From positions 36,071,522-36,135,521 of the forward strand of contig NC_031799.1 in assembly GCF_001522545.3 (NCBI RefSeq): 64,000 bases of DNA. Reading direction: 5' to 3'. The stretch is from Parus major (taxonomy: Eukaryota; Chordata; Aves; Passeriformes; Paridae). The notes under the pieces were generated by a model. That model made no database searches and was not told the origin of the DNA. It saw nothing but the letters and a program-made list of their open reading frames with translations. Below are positions 1 to 11,059 of this stretch, in pieces; positions within the stretch are counted from its first letter, which is position 1; the number at the start of each line of letters is the position of its first letter. Made by a program: the position numbers and the translations under genes.

Positions 1-3000
1 ACATAAATGAGAATTCAACTCAGCTTTTCTCCTGAACACAGAGATAATAATCTGTGTCAAGGACAAAGTTTCAGCTTTCCTAGTGCAATACTCTTCTGCC
101 TACACCATGGAAAAGCAAACATCTAAAGGTCATTTAAATCACAGGTTTCAAATTTTAAATTGCAAAATTAATCCCTTTATTTCACAATTATATCTGATCT
201 ACAAATCATTACAATACATTCTACTGGAACAGCTTAATGAATACAGACAATAAAACATAAAGTGCAAAAAACTGTTTTACTGTGAAGATCAACATTGCAT
301 TTAACTGCAGCTGCAAGACAACACAAAATACCTGGTGCCTGAATTCCATACTAAATGTATAAACAGTCTTTATTCTGATAACCAATTACAAGCATCTGAC
401 AATCTTTTCCATTAAACAAATTTTTGTTCTTGGTAATCCAAGGTTTAATGACAAATTGCCTAGATTTAATGAATTATGTTTTGACAGTTTTTTGCCTTAC
501 CACTTGTTTTCCTATCATGTGCAAAAATAGCTGTATTACAATCCTCACATTTTGACGCCTATTTAGCTACAGTGAGGAATAAGGTACTTTTAAAACCTAT
601 TTTATTGTATTCTTCTAGCACTGAACACCCAAAATACAGCAAGAAAACCATCTGCATTATTCACTTTGATAATCTAATCTTGCATCCATTCCATCCACTT
701 AACAATAATATTTCAGTCAGGAAGACAGTCGTGCTCCAGACTAGCCTGAACCATTAGTCCCTCTGCAGAGGGAAAATTCTCATTAACTTTTCATCTTAAT
801 AAGATGACTGTTTCCTGACAATGTAAAAGACTATAGGTATAACATAACTCCTCCGGAAAGGAGCTGCATTAAGGATGTAGCAGGAAATTTGTCTGGTAAC
901 AGCAGCATCTCAGTTGCTAGCACATTAATGGAAAATATCTAAGTAATAAAGGTATATGTTTGTTTTCTTTTTAAGACTGGATTTATTTACTCAGAATGAA
1001 AAGGTGAGGAGCAGCATCAGTGAATGCTACAGCATGTCTGCCCTCAGAAACATGACTAGGGAAATACACTAGCTCTTTCCTAGATACATCGCGAGCTAAT
1101 AAAAACCCTACTCTTGCACCCACCAAAATCATCACAGGGTAAACAGAAAGGCAAACTGGAAACTTCCTTACCTATACTGGCTTCTCAGAGAAGCTCACAG
1201 GTAATTCAAGGTCTTACTCAGACTGTCAATCGCAGTCCAATATACCCTAAAGACCAAATAAAGGAAATATGGACAATATTTTTATCCCCCTGACAGTAAT
1301 TTTTGTTACAACCCAGGACGGGCAGATGATTCTAGTGGTGAGACACTATTTCTGTGATGGTCATCACAGAAAACAAAGGAGAAAAAGATTACTACGGGAT
1401 GCATCCAGCAACTGACTCAGCTTTGTCGTGGTAGAGTTTATTGTGGCTGGCTCTACACTAGCTTTACTGGTGACATGGAATGCAAAAATAGCATTCAAAC
1501 ATTCAATACTAACTCACTTCAGGGTGTGCCATGCCTAAAGCATGTAACACTGAGAGTGACAGCAGAATCAGCATAAAACAACTTACTACTATTGCCTCAG
1601 TAACACCAGCTTCTGGGCTAGCAACACAGACATTCAAGTTACCATGACAAATCTTTCATGGCTTTCAAAAATGCATGTGTGAGAAGAATGCTGATGAAGA
1701 AGTTCATTAAGCCCTTCTAAATCAGTAAGTAGTATAGCTAAATATACATTCAGATCTCACTTTTAAAATACTAGCTGAAAAGATTATTTTAGGGGATCCC
1801 TCCTGCAAAAGGTCGTATTTTAAAGTTATTTATTGGAAATCTTCGATTCTATTCTGAAAGTTCACCAGCATTTAAAAAAAAAAAAAAAAAGCGAACTCAC
1901 AGCTTAATTCGGCAAGGGTCAGTTGCTGAAGTAACTTTACATTTGATGAAGTCTGAATGAGTTGACAGCTAGGAGGAGGAAAAACGAAAAAGAAGTATGC
2001 ACCCCACAGCATTTTGCAGTCTCAGGCTAGCATCTCAGCCTACAATGCAAGCTGCTATTCACACATCACAAAAAGGCTCTTCCTGCTAATCTGTATAGCT
2101 CAAATTCATACACAAATTCTAAGGTCAAATATAGAAATCAGTGCACAAATTCTCTTGTCTTAGTCTCAATAAAATTCAATGTATATGTAACATGAGTAAG
2201 GCAGGGTCACTTTTTTGTGTTTCCCTTTGCATATGCTTACATATTTTTGTTAACCTCTATTTAATTTAACTTTTTTTAGTTTCAGCATGCTGAACTTTGC
2301 AAAATGGCAGCACTGCCCAACACACAGACTTCCAAAGGTCTGAAACACATGCACATATCATGGTAATGCCACATGCATACATCATACCTTCTCAGGAGAA
2401 GGTGTTTTGCAAAGGGAAGGTGTGTGCCTAGGTCACTGCTCACTGGCAATGTCCTCTGTGCAGGGCAGTAAAACCCAGAAAACTGTCAGCAGACACAAGA
2501 CTCAGTAGTAGCACAGTGAAAGTACACTTGTTGTTGAAAGAGGCAGAGCAAAGGCCTAAAGCTTTTTTACCACCACCTAGCCAGCAGCTAGGATGAGTGT
2601 GAAGGTTCAGCACTTAAGATACACATGGATGTGTAGCATCCCAAGATACACCTGGACCTGACAAGGATAAAACAGCTACTGACTTCAGATTGCTGTGTCC
2701 CTTAACCTACTTGCAGCAGGAGCCTTTGAAAAGTTTATCAGATTCCCAAAGGAAAGCTAGAAAAAGTAGGTTTGTTCTCAGTATCAATTGTGCAGTCATG
2801 GGAAATTACATCAGAGCATTGTTCTGCAATGGTATGAACTGGAACCAGTAGAACAAGAGGAACAACACCTTCAAGGCAAAAGGATTGAGTAAATTATGCA
2901 ATGAAGCAGAATGATTAAGCCTCATTTCTTCACTCTGCTTTCATGTATACCAAAGACATCTGTGTATTAATTTCATTATTATTAAGTTTAATTTTAAAGT

Positions 3001-4078
3001 TTTCTAGAGATGAAAAAGCCGATTAATTACTGCTCCTTTTATGTTCATTAGTTCAAAAGTAAGCTGACCAGTAAGTTGCATAAATCTTAAATATTTTAAA
3101 AGTAACAGGGTTTGAAATTTTCTTTGAAATTCCTTAGGAAACTGAGTAACACAACAGATCTCTGTTTTGCACAATCCTTACACTCTTTGATCTTTCTTTC
3201 CAGGAAATGCCAGTTCCACTTTATGTTTTAGCATACATTTTTTGCCACCAAAGACATTTCAAATGAGAGAGTGCACATTCTAAAAACTCAGCCAACAAGA
3301 ATTTGATATTGATTTTCTTTATGAAAACATTTAAAAGGTAAGAAAGCTCTTTGTATTTAGCATTTTGAGGAATTTAGCTAATCCATCACTGAATAATTAT
3401 TGAGCAATCATTGCTTAAAGTAAAAAAAATAAAGCCACTTAAATAAAATAAGAGGAACAGAATATCCACCATTTTCTGGTGGATTGGTGGAAAATCCACC
3501 AATCATCTAAATGAAAATCTAGCATTTAGAATCAATTTTTCCTTTGTTAAACAAACATGAAGCAAATGAGTTTTGCATGAATGATCTGAACAGTAAAAAT
3601 AGCGAATGAAATGCTTTCCCAAAGTAACATTCTATCCACTACTGCCACCGTGCCTCCAGTGCACTGCCACTAAAAGGAATTGCCCCATGGCTTCACACAG
3701 CTCAGGGATGATCTTACAACTCCTTCCTCGATTCTCCTCTGCATGTCATTGCACAAAGAGCTAACAGGGAATAGCACATGCTCTGATCTCAAGAGCAGGT
3801 CTCCATTTCTTTCACTGGAGACTTGATGCTTGTAAATATCTTTAGGAAAAACAAGAATAAAACACAAACACATACAGAAAACAACAAACTGACAAACAGA
3901 AATAAACCCCTACAACAACAAAAACAAACAAAAAAATCATGCCAGGAAACTGAAAACTAGAACAAGCCAATCTAAAAAAAAACAGCAAATGCAAAGCCAC
4001 ACAAGTATGGGGTGGATATTAGAATTCTACTTGGATCATGCTTTTTTCTTGCTCATCATTTGTGCCTGCTCATTGCAG
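1..4078. other. AT-rich non-coding DNA
   Basis: No recognisable gene, exon or named repeat was found here, apart from the hairpin at 3464-3504 and a homopolymer A run near 1873-1890. The open frames present are short, lack family resemblance and are not bounded by convincing splice sites. If the gene whose promoter lies near 48 kb is FRMD3, this would be intron of that minus-strand gene, but that is inference from synteny. Confidence 0.6.
3464..3504. repeat. Two overlapping, competing inverted repeats
   Basis: ATCCACC at 3464-3470 pairs with GGTGGAT at 3478-3484. The next arm, GATTGGTGGA at 3482-3491, pairs perfectly with TCCACCAATC at 3495-3504 across a 3-base AAA loop. The two stems share bases 3482-3484, so only one can form fully at a time. 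This is read directly from the sequence; no function is claimed. Confidence 0.8.
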
Positions 4079-4138
4079 GAAGGTTGGATTACAGCACCTT
4101 TAAAGGTCCCTTCCAGTCCAAATTATTCTATGGTTCTG
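4079..4138 (+). mobile_element. CR1 LINE 3' tail fragment
   Basis: This short stretch carries the characteristic end of avian CR1 elements: a GGTTGGA-like block, then AAAGGTCCCTTCCAGTCC, then an ATTCTATGGTTCT tail related to the CR1 terminal octamer repeats. It is a severely 5'-truncated copy, the usual outcome of CR1 insertion. Confidence 0.7.
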
Positions 4139-5065
4139 TCATGCTGTGATGATGATCTGTGTTAAGGTTCTCTGCTTATAGCAGAAGTGACCATCATGGA
4201 CAGGTAAAAGAATTGAGCCTTCTACTAAAATCAAGCACATTCTTCCCAGTTTCACTGACCTGCAACACACTACGATTTTCTTCTCTGCTCTTTTAGGCAA
4301 AATTTGTTATGGACAGCATTGCTGCCAGCACAGCCTCTTTCCACATTTTTCATGCTCTATTATTACTGAACACTGGCACTGACCAGTGATGACTTGACAG
4401 CACTTATACTCACAAAAGCACAGGGAAATCTAATTACAGTATGTATTTACAAGTGCACATCAGAAACACTTGTTCCTTTCATAGGTACTGACAGTTCCAA
4501 GCATTTTTAACTATCACATCAGTACTGAGGGGAAGTTAAAAATGAAAATTGTGTAAGTAAGGGCTAAAGATGTTTTTTAAATATGTAAGTAAAATCAATT
4601 ACAGATATCTCTCAATTTTTTAAGATCTTGCATTGAATACATATTGCAAGTGAACATAAAAAAGCAAAATGCCTTATTGGGGTTTCTAGAAAGCTTAAAG
4701 TGACAGAAAGTAAAGGCGGGTGGGAATTCTCAGTTTATGCACCCTCAGGGTGGTAAGATGAACAAGAGAGAAAAAAAAATTAATAAAACACCTTTATGAT
4801 TCATCAGAGAAAATAAAATATTTTCCGGGCCAGAGTATTTCTCCCTTTTTATGTTTCCTTCTCCTATCTACTTGTGTATTCACCATTCTAAGCTTGTCTG
4901 TACAGAGAGATTGTTTAGCATTTCCTGCAACAAAAAAGGAAAAGGAACAATAAAGTGAATTGTAATCTTACTACTTACAGTTGGTGCACTAGGTTCCCAA
5001 TTATCTGTCCTACAGTTCACAGATATACAAAGTAAGGTGGTGAAGTCATTGCTGCTGATAGAAAC
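4139..5065. other. Non-coding flank left of the provirus
   Basis: No gene is visible. Close to the LTR, around 4996-5015, a CCCAATTATCTGTCCTAC motif resembles one inside the LTR at about 5113-5130, so a diverged tandem copy or a longer U3 is possible. The exact left edge of the provirus is therefore uncertain by up to about 100 bases. Confidence 0.5.
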
Positions 5066-5739
5066 TGTTTCTAATAAAACAGGTCCTAGGGTGACTTTAC
5101 CATGCTTGTGTCCCCAGTTGTCTGTTCTGCTCGTGCTGGGTGTTAAGTTCTGCACCCTTAAGACTGGTTCTGAGAGCAAAGAGAAGAAAAAGAAGTGCAC
5201 AGTTTGTTTTCAGAAACTGCACTTGCTTCCCTACATTCTGCTCCTACACTGTGTTTTCTGCAGCATGGACAGTGATAAAGAGCTTCCCTTTGCTTTTAGC
5301 TAGTTTTTTTAACTAGCTGAAGCAGAAAAGTTCCCCAGACTGTGGCTTCTCTTTTTCTTAAAACTGCTCAAACACACTCTGAACTGAAAACTCAAGAAAA
5401 ACCTGGGAGCTCCGGCCTGCGGCCCACCGAGGCCTGGGCCTTGGCACTTTTCCGAGCTGGAGGGACTGATAAGAGACTGAGTGAGCCAAGCTACACCACA
5501 CAACAAGGACATTCCTGGATTTGCCATCTCTTCAGAACAGCAAGGAGCTTTATTGTTTGATATTATTAATTTTTCATGCCTGTGAATGTTTTACTTGTTA
5601 AATAAGCAGGTTTTTTCCACTTTTTTCCCCAAGAAAAAATCTTTTCCCAAACCAACTAAAAGACAGACTGCTTCAGTTTGGTTTCTAAAAACACTCCATT
5701 CAAAAATTTCTTCCCAAATATACCCTAAACTAAAATACA
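5066..5739 (+). repeat. 5' LTR of the provirus, largely unedited
   Basis: This copy aligns with 10441-11059 along nearly its whole length, for example at the shared blocks TTCAAAAATTTCTTC, CATCTCTT and TTTTTCATGC. It keeps an ordinary base composition with a GC-rich core near 5405-5460. The right edge is set by the primer binding site a few bases downstream and by an ACA end. The left edge is uncertain because similarity to the 3' copy fades near 5066-5080. AATAAA occurs at about 5073 and AAATAA near 5601, but no U3/R/U5 boundaries are assigned. Confidence 0.85.
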
Positions 5740-5744
5740 TTTTT

Positions 5745-5762
5745 TGGCACCCAACATACAGC
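5745..5762 (+). other. Retroviral primer binding site, lysine-tRNA type, with edited positions
   Basis: The sequence TGGCACCCAACATACAGC starts five bases after the LTR end. It matches the general form of a primer binding site complementary to the 3' end of tRNA-Lys(1,2), a type used by many betaretrovirus-like elements. Some positions that are normally G read as A. This fixes the element's orientation as + and indicates that editing reaches the leader. Confidence 0.75.
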
Positions 5763-5880
5763 TCAAAAAAGTAGAAAAAAACTATATTAATTGCATTTTA
5801 GTTGTATTTGCTCTAGCATTAAAATAAACCATTCAACAGCCATGTTGCTTAAATTCATGTCTCTCTGAGTAAAACCCTTC

Positions 5881-7590
5881 ATGTGCCTCTGGCCCCTAAG
5901 CTTTTGTAAAGTTTTAATACCTTTTCTAGTCCCTAAGCTTATTTCCTTATCCAAAGATAACTCCAATATTGTAATCCCAGTAACTCAGGCTGCAGCCAAC
6001 ACTCCAGCTACTCAAGTTATAACTAAACCAAACAGTGAACCTAAACCAACAATTAAACCAAACAGTGAGCCTAAACCACTAACAGTAGCCATGAAAACGA
6101 AGCACACAAACAAAACCAATCAACCAATAGATAATAATCATGGGGAAAGACCCTCAAAGCCAACTCCTAACACATAATCAGAAGTCAAAGCAAATGACAC
6201 AAAATCAAAAATCTCTATTCAGTCCTTTTCCCTAAAAGACCTATGTAGCCTAAAAAAAATTACACTCAATGATCTGATGAATCTAAAATTACTTAGTCTG
6301 TCTTTGAGACACTGAAAGCAAAGCTACAATTTTAGACAGTAGTAAAGAAAAGCATTTAAAATCCTTACCACATCATCCAATTATAAATCAAAATATGATG
6401 GAAAAGGCTAACCCTCACAATCTCTAAGCACAGATCTTAAAAAGTGTGACACAAGGATATCTGTGTGCAGATGATTTCTATATGCAGCAAACCAAATGAA
6501 AAACCATGGAACAAAAAATTCAATACTTGAAAAAAATGGCAATGGCAAAAATTGTCTTCTCAGATAACCTACAACTAAAAATCCAAACTTAGTACCATAG
6601 ACATCTGTAACGTAGCAAAAACTTATACGACTTGGGCCACAAAAATAGTGCTGCTTTAGTAATAATAAAACAAGATGACAAAGGAAGTCTACTTAATACG
6701 GTGAAGAAGCTCTGAATACATGCAAAAATCACAGCCGTAAAAAGACAACTACATAAATTATAAGATTTTTTAAAAATCACAATAAAACTCAAAGAAAAAA
6801 ATTTTAAAAAAAGCTTTCTCCAAATCTCAGCAGTGCAAATCAAACGTTCTACTACCACACACAAAAGTCCCTCAAATAAGATAAAAAAATACACTCCATG
6901 AGCTGAGCTATAATTCTTCCTACATAATTGTAGAGAAAACATGAAGAAGTAAGATAGAAAATCTAATGCTACTCTGGCACAACAGGCACTTAAATTAAAA
7001 AGCAAATAAAAGTTCCACAAAAAAAAAAAGCAACTCCAATAACCCATAGCCAAACTGCCAAGTATAATAATAATGACATGTCGAATCCCCTTAAAAAAAC
7101 CTCCAAAACATATATCCAAAGAAGGATAATCAGGCTTAGAGGGGCCCTGCTTCTAGCCAGGTAGTCTAGGAAAAAATGTGGTTTTTAGACTATGTAAATT
7201 CATTAGCCTAATACATCAAAACCACAAAAAACATAAGACTTTAGTCCACGCTAATGTGCAATGCACATTAATCCTATCAAGACATGTGGGAACAAAACCT
7301 GTTTCTATTGCTAGCACGATAGAAAGATCACAGAACTTTACTGTAATAAAACCTAATATAAGCCTAACAAAAAATAAGTAGAACAAACACCCTATTTTGA
7401 CTGGCCCAAAAGACCCATACATTTTAAGCATAAGCTCCCTCCAAAGTTAGTATTTCAAAAACCCAAAAGAACTCAAGTAAGCATTTAAAATAGTGGCTGC
7501 ACGGACAAAATTAAACACCTTACCTAGACTATAAAAAAAACCATCTACAACAAAACTTCTGAAGAGAGAAGAACAAGTATCAATTACTAC
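5881..7590 (+). pseudogene. Degenerate gag/protease region of the provirus
   Basis: Assignment rests mainly on position, between the primer binding site and the reverse transcriptase. An open stretch in frame 1 at 5881-6177 has a lysine-, proline- and asparagine-rich middle with an imperfect tandem repeat of about 33 bases near 6024-6082, reading K-P-N-S-E-P-K-P twice. Such low-complexity linkers are common in gag. Downstream the frame is broken by numerous stops. No zinc knuckle or protease D-T/S-G motif could be identified. The long minus-strand frame over 6589-7119 is a shadow of the T-rich complementary strand. Whether 5881 is the original gag start is unknown. Confidence 0.5.
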
Positions 7591-7597
7591 TTCAACA

Positions 7598-8900
7598 GTG
7601 CACCGCCAACAGCACGGAACAACTCAAAATGCTATAATTGCCATCCATAAAACAATCCATAAAATAAAGAGCCAAGGGGTGGTCAAAAAAAACCCACTCA
7701 GCCTTCAACAGTCCCATTTAGCAAATCTAAAAAAATTTAAAATTAGCTATCATACCTTAAATAAAATGACTCCACCACTGAGCACCACTGTGCCAGACAA
7801 GTCGGAGCTCCAATACGAACTATAATCCAAGGCAATTAGCATTAACATTAATCCAAGGCAAATAACTATTATAATGACTATTAACATTGCCAGTACATTA
7901 ATCTCCATTCCTTTAGCAACAAGATACAAGCCTCAGTTTACCTTCATGTAAAGGGGAGTGCAGTACAGCTAGAACCAATTGCCCCACAAGTAAAAACACA
8001 ATCCTACCATCTGCCATAGATTAATTCAGACTGCACTGAAAAAAAATAAAGCTCCAAAACATCTGCAATACATCAATAATATCATTCTGTAGGGGAACAC
8101 ACCAACAAAAGTGTTTTAATAAAGAAAAAAAATCATCTAAATTTTCCTAAAAGCTCATTCCACCACCAAAAAAACCCAAAATCTAAAAACCTAATAAAAA
8201 TACCTAGTTCCTAAGAATAAAGTAGCAAAATAAACAACGTCAAGTTCCCACCAATATCATCAATAGTATCACAACAATATCTCCACCAAACAACAAGAAA
8301 AACCCCACAACCATTCTTAAGTACCATAAGCTTTTACAAATACGTATTCCTAAGTACAGCCAAATTATAAGGCCTCTCTACCTGGTCACCCGCAAGAACA
8401 CTTTCCAATAAAGCCCTAAGCAACAACAAACCTTTTCCCAAATCAAACAAAAAACCACTCATACAATAACCCTTAGCCCAATCAAAACAGGATCAGATGT
8501 AAAGAATGCACTCTACTTTACAGCCAGGAGCCACATTCTGGCCTAAAGCCTTTAACAAAAAATGACTAAAAAAAGTCAAAATAGACCACTAAAATTTTAA
8601 AGTCAAAAGTTAAAAAAGTCAAAACACACTCTAACAGAGGAGGAAATTTTGGCAGCCCATAAAAAAGTCCAAGCGACCTCAAAAACAATAAACAGTAAAA
8701 CACAATTCCTTCTGGCACCCCAGTTATCAATACTAAAGTAAATATTCAAAGCAAAAGTTCCCTCCACCCACCATGCCACCAATGCTACATGGAGCAAGTA
8801 GATTGCTCTCATCATATAGCACACCTGGAAAACTAAATAACCCTAAAATTTCAAAAATAAATACAAATTAGCCTAAGAGCAAAGACTTTAGTGTCACAAA
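7598..8900 (+). pseudogene. Reverse transcriptase domain of pol, catalytically and structurally destroyed
   Basis: Frame 2 reads through a reverse-transcriptase-like region. A segment near 7745-7825 contains N-K-M-T-P-P-L-S-T-T-V-P-D and L-Q-Y-E-L, typical of the fingers/palm of retroviral polymerases. The active-site block at 8066-8089 reads Q-Y-I-N-N-I-I-L and is followed at once by a TAG at 8090. Functional enzymes need two aspartates where this copy has two asparagines, so catalysis would be lost even without the stops. Further stops interrupt the frame about every ten to forty codons. Many fall where tryptophan would be expected, as G-to-A change of TGG predicts. Remains of the thumb and connection can be followed to about 8830-8900. 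Confidence 0.82.
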
Positions 8901-9320
8901 CAAACAAAAAAAACCCCCACGAAACAAAAAGTAACGCATTCTAAAAAAAGCTCCACCATACAACCAACTGCCAACAAAAAAGCACAATGTTGTTTTTACT
9001 AATAGTTCTTATCACATCGTAAAAATGAAATAGAAGTAGAAAACAACCATAAAAATCCCAACACAAGTCACAAAAACTACTTTAAAAAAAATCAAGCCAA
9101 TTTACTAAAGTCAAAGCTATTCAACTAGCTCTAAACTTTGCTAAAAAAAAAAGTAAGCAAAACTCTGTCTCTACACCAATTCATAAACAATAGCCAATAC
9201 TCAATAAAAATAATAGAATAATTTAAAAAGCTAATTAACAATGTAAGAAAAAAACTAATTTAAGCTGCTAAAAAGTAAAAAACCATCACTACCAAAGTAA
9301 AAAAACTATCTATAAAATTC

Positions 9321-10030
9321 CACCATATAAATGCCCATGTCCCCAAAAGTAAAGCTAATGAGGAGCACCGAAATACTGAAAAATAAATCAAACTACAAAA
9401 AAAAGTGTCAAAAAGAAACTTAAATTAGCAACACAAAAGAAAATAATTTCTAATGCAATAAGTCCTTAAAATAATACCTTAAGTCATAAAAATAAAAATA
9501 CCACCTATAAATAAGCACAAAACCAAAAAATTAATTTAACCATGAAAAATATTTCTCAAATTATCCATAACTATAAAACATACGTTACAATCAAAGAAGC
9601 CAAACAAATAAAACCTCTATAATATAATGAACAATAGTCCAAATATAAGTATAAAAAAGCCTAGCAAGTTAATTACATTACACTACCCTGAACACCTCAA
9701 AATAAACACTATGTAGTCACAATAATAAAAACCACCACAAAATAGCTAAAAAACTACTATATACCTCACACTACAGCACATAACATCATTCTAAGCCTTA
9801 GAAAACAAGTGCTTTTAAAACATAATACCCCTGAAAAATTAAGTCAAACAACAAAATGAATTTCAAAAATAGCTTTATCAACACCTAAGCTAAAGAACAT
9901 AACACTAAATAAATGTACCATATCCTCTACCATGTACCAACTAAAAGCAAAGTAAAAAAATACAATAGATTGTTAAAAACCACCTTAAAAACATTAAGGA
10001 AAAAATATTTCAAAAATTAAAAACAATATC
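9321..10030 (+). pseudogene. RNase H end and integrase remains of pol
   Basis: Frame 3, shifted from the reverse transcriptase frame and so implying at least one indel, begins with H-H-I-N-A-H-V-P-K-S-K-A-N-E-E-H-R, which looks like the end of the RNase H region. Beyond it lie fragments such as L-H-Y-P near 9680 and V-P-Y-P-L-P near 9920 in an otherwise stop-riddled sequence. Their order matches an integrase core domain, but editing here is so dense that the catalytic triad cannot be checked by eye. The upstream stretch 8900-9320 belongs to the same gene but could not be read in one frame. Confidence 0.55.
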
Positions 10031-10440
10031 TAACAAAATTCACCTAGTTAGTTAACACCCAAAGTTTCACCAACCAAACAAACCCTACCCAATCCAAGCC
10101 CCTACATACAATAAACAAAAATGAATTCCCTATAGTACATATCAAAATTTTATTTAAAAAAAAAATTAAATCAATTCTACCTCAAATACAAACAAACCCA
10201 TTCATAAAATTGTCTTTACTCAGAAACCAATTTACATATAATAAATAATACAAAAAATAAAGCAACACAGTACATACCTCAAGAAAATTTAATTTTTAAA
10301 TAAAAACTATATATCAATATCAGAATTTACTAAATATCACTACCGTTATCTAAATATAGCTATATATGGATATATATGTATATGTGTGTATAATGTTAAA
10401 ATATGTATTTGTTTTAGTAATAAGCTAAGAATATAAAAAT

Positions 10441-11059
10441 TAAAAGTAAAATATCCTAAAGTAACTTCATAATTCTTATATCCCCAACTGTCTATTCTGT
10501 TTATGCTAAATATTAAGTCCTACAACTTTAAGACTAGTTCTAAAAACAAACAAAAAAGCGTAAAATTTGTTTTCAAAAACAGCACTCACTCCTCCACATT
10601 CTACTCCTAGACTATATTATCTACAAAAATAACAAAAAAATAACTCTCCTTTACTTTTAATTTTTTTAAGTGGATAAAACTAAAAAAATTCCCCAAAATA
10701 TAGCTTTTCTTTTTCTTAAAGCTATTCAAACCTACTCAAACCTAAAAACCCCAAAAAAACCAAATGCTCACACCTATAGCCCACCAGGGGCCTGGATGCT
10801 ACATTTGAATGCCGAAAAAAACTAATAAAAAACTAAACAAGCCAAACTACACCAAAAAACTTTTCCAAATTTACCATCTCTTAAAAAAAAAAAAAGTTAT
10901 AATTTAATATTATTCATTTTTCATGCTTATACTTTACTTATCAAATAGTTTTTTCCACTTTTCCCAAACCAATCTAAAAAAAAAAACCCACTTAAATTTA
11001 CTTTCTAAAAAACCCCATTCAAAAATTTCTTCAAAAATGAAACCCTAAAACAAAACGTA
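10441..11059 (+). repeat. 3' LTR of the provirus, heavily G-to-A edited
   Basis: This copy is homologous to 5066-5739. Over about 71 aligned bases (roughly 5111-5181 against 10481-10551), counted by eye, 12 positions are G in the 5' LTR and A here. None goes the other way, and there are only a handful of other differences (three C-to-T, two T-to-C, one C-to-A). A GGGG block near 10787 escaped. The right edge is placed where similarity to the 5' LTR stops, and G-rich flank resumes within about 25 bases. Just upstream, at about 10340-10410, is a TA/TG-rich low-complexity stretch that may be a later expansion. Confidence 0.85.

Larger units (their letters stand above)
5066..11059 (+). mobile_element. 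Endogenous retrovirus with two LTRs, strongly G-to-A hyperedited
   Basis: The element is recognised from a direct repeat of about 620-670 bases at its two ends, a lysine-tRNA-like primer binding site just after the left repeat, and pol remains on the + strand between them. The internal part is about 4.7 kb, room for gag and pol but not for a normal env; none was seen between the integrase remains and the 3' LTR. The outstanding feature is loss of G on the + strand. Rows of 60 bases hold 21 G and 22 C at 5401-5460 (5' LTR), 13 G and 12 C at 7921-7980, 6 G and 14 C at 8881-8940, 2 G and 10 C at 9481-9540, and 3 G and 19 C at 10081-10140. The provirus is plainly inactive, with very many in-frame stops. 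No convincing target-site duplication was found, so the ends are approximate. Confidence 0.88.

Noticed and set aside
6589..7119. 176-codon minus-strand frame rich in F, L and C
   Set aside because: It is the complement of the A-rich edited provirus; a T-rich strand has few stop codons and mimics a membrane protein.
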